Of a stretch of 64,000 nt of DNA, positions 30,228 to 40,396 are shown in pieces (the first letter of the stretch is position 1; each line of letters opens with the position of its first letter). Position numbers and translations under genes: made by a program. The DNA is from Eukaryota sp. TZLM1-RC (taxonomy: Eukaryota > Metamonada: BaSk clade), in the NCBI GenBank assembly GCA_040285825.1, contig JAUPSS010000002.1, positions 3,162,001 to 3,226,000 on the forward strand, given 5' to 3'. Under the pieces are notes generated by a model. That model made no database searches. It was not told the DNA's origin and saw only the letters and a program-made list of their open reading frames with translations.

Positions 30228-30844
30228 ATGTCAGACACTTTCAGTGATACTGACTGGCCTGCAAAAAATACCGAACGTGATGTTGACAAATCAACCTCCT
30301 CAACCACCAATTGTTCTCATTTTCCCCACCTGTCACTCCATGCTGGAAAATTATTGGAAAAAATTTAAATGAAAATTTTTCTAAACTACGCCACGAATGC
30401 AGTAAATGTCGAAAATCCGAACATAACATTGCAACTTGTCCGCTTATTCAAAAGGAAAAACTTAATGCTCGTGCTGCTTCTGCTGATTTAAATTTTTCGT
30501 TATCACACAATCCTGAAAATGAATTTTTAATTGAGATTTCCGATAACATTTCTGACAAAGAAGATCAAACAAATGACAAAAAATGTGTTTTTTGTCGAAA
30601 GCTTGTTGTTGTCAATGATTCTGGTCGACCTTTACTTTTTTGTGATTCTTGTGTTGCTGCTGATCAGCTACGTTGTCCCATTCGTGTTCCTGCTCTGCTT
30701 AGTCCGTTGGCTTCGATACCTTTTGCTGTTGTTCTTCGTGCTTTTACAGAAAATCTCCGTAAAGGATTATGGGATGTCACACCGATTGGGAAATTTTTTC
30801 TGAAAAAAGATAAAAAAACTTTTATCGAAAAAATCAAATTTTAA
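30228..30844 (+). pseudogene. LINE (family I) N-terminal region with zinc knuckles
   Basis: Begins ATG TCA GAC (MSDTFSDTDWP), with a stop and frame change near 30370. The longer frame (30311-30844) has a CCHC knuckle (CSKCRKSEHNIATC) and a second Cys cluster, CVFCRKL ... CDSC, then leads toward the RT. It is the only copy here with this N-terminal part, so the element at 30.2-33.3 kb is close to full length. Confidence 0.65.
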
Positions 30845-33259
30845 AAAAACTGTTTTTTCGAAAGAAAAATTAGTCAGAAAATTAGCTTTAAAAGGACGTT
30901 TTGGATCTGCAAAACAATGTCTATTCTCTTCTGATTTAGCTGAATGTAATGAAAACACATTGTTCCAATTGAATCATCTTCATCCAGAAGAAAATTTTCA
31001 TTGTCTTAAACCAGATTCAGTTGATTATTGGCTGTAAAATCCTGTCAATGCTTCAGAGGTATTGAAACTCATTCAGCAAATGCCTACTGAAAAAGCTCCT
31101 GGGCCATCTTTGTTGAATTTTGACATGATCAAATCAGCTGTTGGACAGTGTCCTGAAATTGCTGATGATCTTGTTCTTTTTTTAATAATCTTCTTACGTT
31201 AATAATTAAAGTCCCTTTTGAGATGACCAGTGCTCACTTAATTGCCCTCAAAAAATGTCAATCCAAAATCCGTCCAATTGCAATTGGAGAATCGTTTTCA
31301 AGAATTCTTGCGTCTCTTGTTTTCAATAGAATTGGGAAAGCCAAAGAATTTTTCAGTCCATTTCAATTTGGAATCAAGACAATTGATGGTGCTTCATCTG
31401 CTGCTCTTTCGTCGGATGTGTTTTTCAATTCTAGTTATTCTAATCTATTCATTTTATGGAAAATCATCCACATTGGTCTATGAAAACTTTGACCTGCTTT
31501 CGTCTTCAAGTGTTAAACAAGGCGATCCACTTGGTCCTTTTTTCTTTTGTCTGGCAATTCATCCATTAATGTGCGAATTAAAAGAAAAATTCCCAGAAAT
31601 AGATATTGTAGCATATATGGATGACATTTCTGTAATTGCTCCTATTACAATTCTCAAAAAAATAGCAATTTTTTCAACAGCGTTATGAAGATATTGGTCT
31701 TCCATTGAATATCTTCAAATGTTTGATTATTGGCCATGAATCAATTGATTTTTTCATTAATGATGTCAATGTCCCCTTCATCAATTATGATCAGTCTGGT
31801 TTTCGTTTTGTGGGTTGTTATCTCGGAAATATTGAAGAAGTCAAAGGCCAACTTTCGACTCTGTTGACTCAATTTGGAAATGAATTAGAATCAATAGAAA
31901 ATTTAAATATTGAGAAACATTTGAAATTCTTTTTCCTAAAAATTTGTTATTCTCGAAAATTTACTCATATTTTGAGATCAACATCACCATCAATTTTTTT
32001 GGATTTTTGTCGAATTTTTGATAAACAAAGAGCCAATTTTTTAGCAAAATTATTGGAAATTGATGCATCTCAGTTACAAAGCCACATTTTTTGTGGTACA
32101 AATTTTGGAGGTATTGATTTTCATAAATCAAGCTACCTTTGTAAAGCTGCCTTTATTGGAGGTGGAAAGAATTTTATTTATGAATTTGTGAATCGTTTTC
32201 CTGAAAAAATTCATCTCATTGAAAATTGTGACAGCTCTTATCTTATTTCTTTACAACAGGAAATTGAAACTCTTTCACCCAATATTTGGTTTAAATGTTT
32301 CCCCTCTGATATTGTGAAACTTCCTCCAAGAAGCTTGCTCTCCTTACCACTGACTTTTGCAAAATTGCAGAACAAAATCTTGAAAGTTTTAGAAAACTTG
32401 GATTATATTGTACGTCTTAGCTTGGCAAAAGAAAAAATCCCGTTTTTACAAACTTTTTGTTTGATCTTGATGAAAGTTGCTCAAGTTGCCTAATCTCCCA
32501 AATTCCCAACATTTATGACCTTCTACTCAATGATCACCAATGGACCACTGCAATAAGAATAAGATGTTTTCTATGGCCTTGTTCTTTACCAAATGATTTA
32601 ATTTGTCGCTGCAAGAGTGTTCTTACGCTTTCCCATATTTTAAACTGTAAGTATTTCATAACTTATCGCTCAATTGTTCATGACTCAGTTCGTGATCAAT
32701 TATATGCCATGTGCGAAAGTTTCAATATAGATGCATTTATTGAGCCATTAGTACGTAAGCTGTCTTCAGATCAAACTGATGATTCCTTTGGTGAAAGAAG
32801 GGCAGATTTAGTAGCTCCAGGGATCGATGGTGTTCTCAATGTTGTAGATGTTGTCTCAGTTGATGTTTGCAAAAATTCTGCTGCTCGATTAGTGAATTCC
32901 GCTGATTCGCCGTTATCTAACGCCGAAAAAAAAAGAAGATAAAAAATTTAAAGAACCTTTGGCACAGTTAGGTAGAGTAGAACATGTGATATATCAGTTT
33001 GTACCGTTTGCAATTTCTCTTTTTGGCAATATTGGACCTTTAGGGTTGCACTTTTTTGAAAATTTCAAAAAATGTTACTGAATAGGTCTGGTAAAACAAT
33101 GAACTCCACTTTCTGGTTAAATAGAATTGTTTTTTGCATTTTCAAGTCTATTCCAACAATGATTTCAAAGGCACTTTTAGCTATTGGTGTAGAATATGAA
33201 CGTACTGCTGTGAGAAGGTTTCGTAATAGTGGCGCTTGTCTGGAAGATATTGAATTCTA
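30845..33259 (+). pseudogene. LINE (family I) reverse transcriptase and restriction-like endonuclease
   Basis: Pieces: QMPTEKAPGPS (RT start, ~31075), KCQSKIRPIAIGES (31223-31483), QGDPLGPFFFCLAIHP and AYMDDISVIAP (catalytic YMDD, ~31612), the helical thumb region (31705-32493), the CRC-H-C knuckle and GERRADLVAPG ... VVDVVSVDVC endonuclease core (32457-32942), and a last helix ending CLEDIEF (33072-33259). In such LINEs the endonuclease nicks the target and the RT primes from the nick. At least five frameshifts or stops. Confidence 0.85.
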
Positions 33260-33486
33260 GATGGGTTAATTGTATCTCATTAAATATTCCAGTTTAAAAA
33301 AAAGCTAGACAATAAATTAAATAAACTGCTTGTAGCTCAAATAATGTTATCAAACACAGCTTGTTATTAGCCAAGTTTTCAATTTCAGATATCCGCTAAT
33401 TAGTCATCATTTCAGTGACAGTATCCTGACTCAGTTAACACAAAAAAGACTATTTTGAGTGTTGAATCATATTTGTAAAACGTAAT
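33260..33486. other. short spacer after the LINE
   Basis: AT-rich sequence with a short A run near 33297 that may be the LINE tail. Nothing else seen. Confidence 0.4.
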
Positions 33487-33634
33487 GATGGTCTTGGCTG
33501 TTCGTTATGACGGGACATACAGTAAATGGAATGAGATTTATTACGAAGAGGAATTGTATTCTCTCTTCTTAAACTAATAGGCGGAATACTAATAAACTAT
33601 ATAATTAAACTATAAATACTATTCAAGACTAACA
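33487..33634 (-). repeat. solo LTR of the Gypsy-2 family
   Basis: Clearly the same LTR as at 17802 and 25034, but 148 bp long and diverged at several sites. It is flanked by GTAAT (33482-33486) and GTAAC (33635-33639), a target repeat with one mismatch. A solo LTR forms when the two LTRs of an element recombine. Confidence 0.85.
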
Positions 33635-33738
33635 GTAACATCCATTCTTGTTTTGTTTCGAGTAATAGAGCAAATCGAATTGTCAAATTACTTCTAATTA
33701 TATCAGGCCAGAAAATCCTTTTATTTCACAAAATGTCA

Positions 33739-34841
33739 TCAACATTGGTCTGCAATTTCATCAGATGTAACTTCCCTATGACCGGTTATGTGGAATGTCA
33801 TTTCTTCACCGTTGACGTCCACGGTGACAACAGCAAGATAATCGTCATCAGTAAAGCACCATTTAGTTGAACCATAAGTGTATCGGGTACAAATTGCCCT
33901 GTAAGTTTTCGAATCGATGGTTTTGATAATAGTAAAGGTATCACCTCTCTCAGCATCAGGATGCACTGTGAGTATATTGAAGACTGTTTGAGTCATAGAG
34001 GAACATGATGATGTAGGAATACCATTACGACACTTCTTAGAATCTGTACAAAGGTGAGTATCACCGTCAAAGTGGTTTGAGATCCAAATATCACGGGCAT
34101 CAATATTGATCATGAATTCATGGCCCAGGAAGAAGTCACGACCATAAAATCTACGAATCTTCTGAAGATCTTTTGGTGGAAGATCTGGATCAACTGGATC
34201 ATCTGGATCATCTGGATCATCTGGATCATCTGCGCATTGGTCCGTAATTTCGTTGGATGTAACTTCCCTTTCATCAGTCACGTAGAAGGTCATTTCTTCA
34301 TTTTGAATCCAAACTTTGATGGTTGCGAGGAAACCATCAGAAGTCAAACACCACTCGGTTGAACCATAGGTATATTTAGTGCATGTTCTACTATAAGTGT
34401 TTCCTCCCCGACTTTCGGTAATAGTAACGGTATAACCTTTCTCAGCGTCAGAATTCACTGTGAGTGCATCCAAGACTGTTTGAGACATAGAGGAACATGA
34501 TGATGTAGGACTACCATTGCGACACTTCTTAGAATCTGTACATAGGTGGGTATCGCCATCAAAGTGGTTTGAGATCCAAATATCACGGGCATCAATGTCC
34601 ACCATGAATTCATGGCCCAGGAAGAAGTCACGGCCATAGAATCGTCGAATCTTCTGAAGTTCTGAATCTGATGATGAAACAGAGTTAAAATAAGCCAGAA
34701 TCAGAATAAGACAGAGGATGAGTATGGATATACCACTAATCCCCAATACAATCAAGGGATTGCGTTTCTTTCTTAAATTAGATTGGGTGTGGATCTTAGA
34801 TACTTTGTTGGCTGAAGGGGTGTATAAGCGTTAGCAATCAT
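33739..34841 (-). CDS. type II membrane protein with two RRFYGRDFF ectodomains, short tail (spliced)
   Basis: Exons 34841-34804 and 34771-33739 give 356 aa. Exon 1 reads MIANAYTPLQPT, then KKKRNP, a helix (IVLGISGISILILCLILILAYF), and two ectodomain units joined by a longer Asp/Pro linker than in the gene at 14.7 kb. Each unit has IRRFYGRDFF, WISNHFDGDTHLC and six Cys. An upstream MNHNQ at 34897, like the MNHP start of the paralogues, is out of frame, so the Gln/Pro-rich tail seems to have been lost or moved out of frame. The start is therefore less certain than the rest. Confidence 0.75.
34772..34803 (-). other. 32-bp spliceosomal intron
   Basis: GTATCT...TCTAATTTAAG on the coding strand, at the same place (just before the basic residues and TM helix) as in the two paralogues. 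Confidence 0.75.
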
Positions 34842-35353
34842 GAAATGTTGCTGCTAAGTGTGTTTGGGTAAATAAGTAGATCTTGATTGTGATTCATTCA
34901 ATTTGCCCCATTAGATCTGATTTTACTAAGTGTTGTTGTTCAATAGAATTTGTATTCTTCGTGCTCTATTTTGCAGTTCTTTATTAGAAGCCCAAAAGCC
35001 ATAGGGAGACCCAAAGCAAATCAACAATTTTGGAGGCAAGTTTTGGTGAGTATCACACAAATGATTAATTGAATTTTCCTTTTGTTGAAACCAAGTTGAG
35101 AGCTGATGTTATTCTTAAGACAAAACATACATATGTAAAAAGAAAAAACTCTCTTGAATTCAGTGAAATAAGTTGATGGTGAATTGCAAATTGGAATGTA
35201 TCAAAAGCTACATTCTTGCTCATGATCATTATTTTGCAAGCCGTTCAACAATTTTATTTTATTTTAATTTACTTTTGTTATTTTTTCAACAATTTTACCG
35301 ACAATCTGCTTTTATAGAAATAGGGGAAGTATTGAAGAGAATCTGTTAGTTCC
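34842..35353. other. intergenic; 5' region of the membrane-protein gene
   Basis: About 500 bp, AT-rich. It holds the out-of-frame MNHNQ start at 34897 on the minus strand and nothing else recognised. Confidence 0.45.
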
Positions 35354-35365
35354 GTCAGTATAAGT

Positions 35366-37057
35366 TTTTTTTAAAATTTAATTTTATTCTAAACCTATAA
35401 ATCAACATCTAAAAAATCCATCTCTCCCAAAACAAAAACACTAGATGCAACTCTCTCATAGTGAGATCCAAGAGAAAGCAAAGCATCAGAAACCATCTTC
35501 AACATCCCCTTAAAAATAGAAAACACAATTCTATTTTGCCAAAACAATCTGTTGAAATTTCTGCCAGTTCTTCTCTTTACAATCATTTCAAAATCATCCA
35601 AAAAACGTAAAGCAGTTGGTGCAAGTGAACCAAAAAGGGAAAATACAAATGGATACAAATTGTATTTTTGCATGCTGTAGACTGGCCAATTTGGACAAAG
35701 GTTCATTGTATTTTTGAATTTAAAATTTTCAGCATTTGAAAGGGGATTATGAATTTCAGAATTAACAAGCCTTTCATTTGAGGCATTACAAGGATCAACA
35801 GACATTACATCCAATAAAATGAAGCTTCCATCTAATCCAGGTAATATGACATCACCTCTATTATTCTTATGAAAATCATTTTCAGCATCAAACAGATTTG
35901 ACAACAAAGGTTCCAAGAAGGATTCAATTCTATGAGATTTACACATACAATATAACTGGTCTCTTACAGCATCATGAACCTTGCTTCTAAAAGTAATAAA
36001 ATGTTTACAATTTAACAAATGAGTAGTTGTAATTTCTCGAGAACATTTACAAATTAAATTATGAGGTAAATTATCAGGCCAGATAAAGGAACGAAATCTC
36101 ATATTCAGAGTCCAAGCAGAATCGGATAAGAGAGTACCATAAACTTGTGGAATTGTTGTTACTAAGGCAGAAGAAGTACTGTCACACATATCTTGTAAAA
36201 GATTTGCAAAAGCGGGATTCTTTTTCTTGGCCAAGCCAAGTCTAACATCAAAATCCAAGCTTTCAAAAATCTTTGACAATTTTTGTTGAAGCTTTTTACA
36301 GCAAAACTGTAAATTAAATAGAGATCGGTTTGGAATTTCTTGAATTGATTGAGGAAAACATTTGGTCCAAATTTGTGGCGGTAATTTTTCAAGTTCACAA
36401 AAGAACTCATACAAATAGGGACTACAATTGGGGACTAACAGATGAGAATCATCAGGAAATCTACGAGAAAATTCATAAATAAAATTTTTGCCACCACCCA
36501 AGAATGCTGATTGACACAAAATTGAAGATTTAGTAAAACCAATACCACCCAAATTTGCTGAAGAAAATAAATGGCTTTTCAACATTCCTGGTTCTACATC
36601 CAATAAATCAGCAAAAAATTCTGTTCTCAATGAATTAAAAGAACGACAAAAATCTAATGCTATGGAAGGAGCACAAGATCTCAAAATGTGGGTTATTCTC
36701 CCAGTGTAGCAAATTTTAAGCATGAAAAATTTAATATGCTTTTCTATATCTAAAGAAGAAATTGAATCAAGTTCAATTTTCATTTTTTCCAAAATAACTT
36801 GCAATTCATTCTGAATTTGAGGCACCTTTCCTAACCAACAACCAAGGAACTTAAAAGCATCACTACTATAATTAGTAAAAGGGACAATAGAATCGTTTAT
36901 CACGAGGTCTTGAGCAGAAGAGCCAATCAGAAGGCATTTGCTGGCATTAAGATGAAGCCCAATATTTTCATATGAATCGGCAATTTCTTGAGCAACCAAT
37001 TCTAGTAAATCAAATGAACCAATCAAGGATATATCATCCATATAAGCAACTATTTCA
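35366..37057 (-). mobile_element. 5'-truncated LINE insertion with 12-bp target repeat
   Basis: The perfect direct repeat GTCAGTATAAGT lies at 35354-35365 and 37058-37069. The insert starts on the plus strand with a T run (the poly(A) tail of the minus-strand element) and ends in the middle of the RT, at the YMDD region. This is the footprint of target-primed reverse transcription with premature stop. Confidence 0.9.
35395..37041 (-). CDS. LINE RT C-terminal half and restriction-like endonuclease (548 aa, open)
   Basis: Open reading throughout, from the catalytic YMDD (AYMDDISLIG, at the truncation point) to the natural end GEMDFLDVDL. It includes the thumb/helical region (FLGCWLGKVPQ, GGGKNFIYEFSRRFP), a CKCSREITTTHLLNC knuckle and an endonuclease core with RGDVILPG ... 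LLDVMSVDPC. It lacks the RT fingers and most of the palm, so it is not autonomous. The absence of stops suggests a recent insertion. The C-terminal sequence also occurs in the fragment at 38852-39046. Confidence 0.85.
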   Translation of the reverse strand: MDDISLIGSFDLLELVAQEIADSYENIGLHLNASKCLLIGSSAQDLVINDSIVPFTNYSSDAFKFLGCWLGKVPQIQNELQVILEKMKIELDSISSLDIEKHIKFFMLKICYTGRITHILRSCAPSIALDFCRSFNSLRTEFFADLLDVEPGMLKSHLFSSANLGGIGFTKSSILCQSAFLGGGKNFIYEFSRRFPDDSHLLVPNCSPYLYEFFCELEKLPPQIWTKCFPQSIQEIPNRSLFNLQFCCKKLQQKLSKIFESLDFDVRLGLAKKKNPAFANLLQDMCDSTSSALVTTIPQVYGTLLSDSAWTLNMRFRSFIWPDNLPHNLICKCSREITTTHLLNCKHFITFRSKVHDAVRDQLYCMCKSHRIESFLEPLLSNLFDAENDFHKNNRGDVILPGLDGSFILLDVMSVDPCNASNERLVNSEIHNPLSNAENFKFKNTMNLCPNWPVYSMQKYNLYPFVFSLFGSLAPTALRFLDDFEMIVKRRTGRNFNRLFWQNRIVFSIFKGMLKMVSDALLSLGSHYERVASSVFVLGEMDFLDVDL

Positions 37058-37344
37058 GTCAGTATAAGTGGCTTTTATTTTAAAACGTTTTATTAATAAA
37101 AAACAATTTTTCCTATTAATAGTCAAACAGAAATACTGAGCTAGCAACACTTCTAATCCACTGTCCATGGTGTGTTTCTATCATTTTACTCCATCAAACA
37201 AGCATTTGTTTAGGTCCCGTCGAAACAGAGAGGGAGCGAGGAAGGGAGAATTGTTGAGATTGCTGAATGGGAAGAAGACAAGAGGTAAAGGAAGAAGGAA
37301 ACTGGAAAAAACATAGAGTTTAGACGGAGTAACAACGATCTAAA

Positions 37345-38837
37345 CAGCTAGAGGGTAAATCGAGCTGATGTTGATGACCACTAATAGAGATACAGTGGAT
37401 AGGCATTTGATACCATGTCGAAGTTAGCAATCAATTAGAAATTGCAATCAGCATGTCAGACATCGTGTCAGACAGCGAAATTATCTTGACTCTTTCCATT
37501 CTTCTAACATCATGCAGCAAAAGGAGAAAAAGGATAACGAGGTTACGGACCTGGTTCCGACCTTCTCCTTTTTTCGAACTCTTCAGTCGGGAACAGTCAT
37601 CCTGCTTTACAGGAATAAACGGCAGGTCAGAGCCTCGATTTTCTATCGGAATCGTCGTTCTGTTCCTTCCGTGTTGGTAGAGTATTGCACCGTTTTCTGT
37701 CATCATGTGAGTCATGATAAAAGTGGTGTTGAATCAGCCATGGTGCTAATCACCTTAAATACGGGATGTTTCTTTTGTTTATGTTTTGTTTTGAATTGTT
37801 ATTTTGATGTTTTTGATTTTGTTGTTTTTTGTGGTTTAGGTACTTGCACTTTAGATATGGGAGGTTGTGTCTTAAATTGTTATTTTGATAATGTTGAGTT
37901 TGATGATTATGTTTATAATTCATGTTTAGTTTATGCTACCAACATCTTCTATCAACAAACCCATTTACTGTTGATTTAACAGGATGGAGTTGTTGAAGCA
38001 AATCCTGGTCCGAAAAAGAGAAGATCCAATTTTAAATCAACTCATCCATCAAAAGTTATTAGAAAAGCGATTTTTGACCAACAAACATCAAAACGTAAAC
38101 GGAAAAAACAACAAAAAGCACTGAACCGAGAAAATTGTATTGAGAATACAATGTTGAATATCGAGAACAGGAAGATTTTGACAAATAAACCATTGAAACT
38201 CAGTATGGTCAGAAAAATTGAGCCAAGTCCCAGTGGCTTCAAGCCTGATCCATTGATTCAATCCAAATCAATGAACCCAAATCCCACTGTTATGTGCTTT
38301 GATCTTGAAACCTATCAATATAGTCATCTTTACTTAAATCATGATGGCCAATTCCTCCCTCCTGACGAGATGATCAACAAAAAGAGAAAAGAGGGTGCAA
38401 ATCTTTTGAATCAGAAAACTGAGCAAATGGGTGAGTGGATTTCAGATCAAAAAGTGTTTTTAATTTCGATTGTTATTGGTAACTTTGATCGCCATAATTT
38501 CTTTTTGGAAAATATATAGTCACTGATATTGAGAATGAATCCTCGAATTAGATTACAAGACATTGATATGGACATTCAGGCAGAAATTTTCTCAGACGAA
38601 GAAACCTTGCTTCGTAGGTTTTTAAACGCTATTGGTAATCATCAACCTCATTGTTTTCTTAATCACAATTTAATGCACTAAAAAAACAAGGTAAACATAA
38701 ACTGATTGAGCGAGAAAAGGGCAAGAAAAAACCCAGTGTAGCCTGGAAATTAAAATTGTTGGAGGCCATTGTAAATACCTGGTCTTATAGAGATCAAAAA
38801 TTACTCCATTATTGCCTTCAGAATTTATTTGTATCAA
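37345..38837 (+). pseudogene. long Fanzor-like family, copy B: N-terminal part with 2A-like motif and exonuclease motifs
   Basis: The first ~200 bp match the left end of copy A. One frame (37512-38519 and on to 38680) holds, after a Cys/Phe-rich ~155-aa stretch and one TAA, the motif DGVVEANPGP, a basic stretch, then CFDLET (Exo I, Asp at 38301), FLISIVIGNF, EETLLRRFLNAIGNHQPH and FLNHNL (start of Exo II, 38661). A deletion then jumps to GKHKLIEREKGKKKPS ... HYCLQN, which matches copy C at 41412-41550. Stops at 37977 and 38517 and the deletion make it inactive. The RuvC half is missing. Confidence 0.6.
37980..38012 (+). other. 2A-like (ribosome-skipping) motif
   Basis: Reads QDGVVEANPGP in frame with the exonuclease motifs downstream. 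The 2A consensus is D-(V/I)-E-x-N-P-G-P; here E-x-NPGP is kept but the first Asp is replaced by Val. A TAA precedes it directly, unless the TTTAACAG there is an intron acceptor. Confidence 0.45.
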
Positions 38838-39060
38838 ATTGTATTTAAAACCTATAAATCAAAATCTAAATAATCCATCTCTCCCAAAACAAAAACACAA
38901 GCTGCAACTCTCTCATAATGAGATTCAAGAGCCGACAAAAAGCTAACATTGTTATCCTGACTTTCAAAATGCAATACAAACATGATTAACCAAGATTCTA
39001 TTGAAAAGCAGCATTTGATGACAAATAATACATTTGATGACAACATTCAAAAGTCAGCTA
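38838..39060 (-). pseudogene. LINE 3' fragment
   Basis: The minus-strand SHYERVAACVFVLGEMDYLDFDL matches the C-terminus of the LINE at 35395. It includes the same 3' non-coding bases (AACCTATAAATC on the plus strand). It sits right against the truncated copy B, so it probably inserted into it. Confidence 0.7.
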
Positions 39061-39579
39061 AAAATTGATAATACAAATAATCTGTAACACTGTTTGAGCC
39101 AAGAAGATAGCAGCTCTCACAAGCTATGGTGTTTGCCAAAAGTAGTTCATTCACAATTGAGTATGTGCTTCGAGCCCGTGTGCTTAAAACATATGAAGAA
39201 CAAGACTTAACAGGCCCGAGTTGGAAAAAACGATAATATCAGAAAAGTAAAATATTTTCCCATTCAAAGAATAAATCCAATGATTGATTTTAGTGTGATA
39301 AAGTTGTGAAAAAAATGCTTAGAAAATAAACTCTAGAGTTAAAACCAATGATATAGTAATAATTACCGAGAGCAGGTGTTCCCAATGGTTTGAAAGTTAT
39401 CAATGTCATCACTGTAATACTTAATAGATAATTTCACTAAAAATAGTCAATTTTCCAAGTGTAACATATAAACATGATTAAAAATTTAAAAAACTTGCAT
39501 TTATTAACAAATTAAGAAAAATTACGTACAATCAAAAAGCCCTAAACTTAAAAAAACAAAGCTTAAAAATATCCTAGTT
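39061..39579. other. intergenic; nothing recognised
   Basis: AT-rich spacer of about 500 bp before the 3' end of the septation-type GTPase gene. Confidence 0.5.
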
Positions 39580-40161
39580 TCAATACTCCAAAATAGGCTG
39601 GCCTCGGTCATGCATTTGAGGAATATTGCATGGTAAATTAAACGCCTTCGCCAAGACTAACTTAAACAGTTTTTGAATGTTTATAGATGCATAAGAAGAG
39701 GAAAAGACGAGTGGTGCTCTTATGGCAGCTGCGTATTTCCTGGCACTCTCCATGATTTCATCCTGATACTCTGGTGGAGATTGTACGAATATGTCAAACT
39801 TGGTGCCGACAAGGAACGGTATGGCAGACTTGTTGAAGATGCGACTTTGTCTGTACCAGTTTTTGATACCTTTCAGTGACTCTTTCCTTGTGAGATCAAA
39901 CAAGTAGAAGACTGCAGCGGCATCTGTGAGGACTAGAGGCAGCATGGAGCTGAATTCACGGGCTCCACCGAGATCAAAAATGACAAATGTGCAGTTTGCG
40001 TTCTTTAACTGGACTGTTTTTTCCATAAAGTTGATGCCAAGAGTAGCACTGTAAGCTTCATCCCATTTTTGTTCAACATAGCGGACCATAAGACTGGTTT
40101 TACCCACTTCAGCATCACCAAGCATGGCTACTTTAATGTTAATTGATTGAGGACTTGTCAT
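39580..40161 (-). CDS. Spg1/Tem1-type septation small GTPase
   Basis: 193 aa, no intron. P-loop GDAEVGKTS (15-23), switch I TLGINFMEK, DLGGAREF (63-70), FDLTRKESL, and the guanine-specificity motif GTKFD (119-123) are in Ras-family positions. The combination YVEQ...TLGINFMEKT, WYRQSRIFNKSAIP and the long C-terminal INIQKLFKLVLAKAFNL is characteristic of Spg1/Tem1, which starts the septation initiation (mitotic exit) kinase cascade in fungi and occurs in amoebozoans and plants. No C-terminal CaaX box, as in Spg1. The usual catalytic Gln (DLGGQ) is Ala67. It looks functional. Confidence 0.9.
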   Translation of the reverse strand: MTSPQSINIKVAMLGDAEVGKTSLMVRYVEQKWDEAYSATLGINFMEKTVQLKNANCTFVIFDLGGAREFSSMLPLVLTDAAAVFYLFDLTRKESLKGIKNWYRQSRIFNKSAIPFLVGTKFDIFVQSPPEYQDEIMESARKYAAAIRAPLVFSSSYASINIQKLFKLVLAKAFNLPCNIPQMHDRGQPILEY

Positions 40162-40396
40162 GGTTGAATGAGTACGAGATAAGAGAAGGAGATGATGAAA
40201 TACAGTTTAAATAAACTGCATTCTTTCCCTAAACCGCAACCACAACTAAATTGTGAAAAATTTGATTTAATCAATTCGTAGTTATGATAGTCTGATACCA
40301 TGTGGTATATACCATGTGTCAATGTAGATAATGATAAAACCAAAATATAATTTATTATTGATACCAGCGTATTAAATTATCTGATATCTTTAATTA
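40162..40396. promoter_or_regulatory. 5' region of the Spg1-like gene
   Basis: AT-rich spacer between the GTPase start and relic copy C. It probably holds the promoter. No defined motif identified. Confidence 0.3.

Noticed and set aside
37512-37979. 155-aa frame ahead of the 2A-like motif as an independent Cys-rich protein
   Set aside because: T/G-rich low-complexity sequence, no ATG context of its own, in frame with the exonuclease part; treated as the N-terminal part of copy B.
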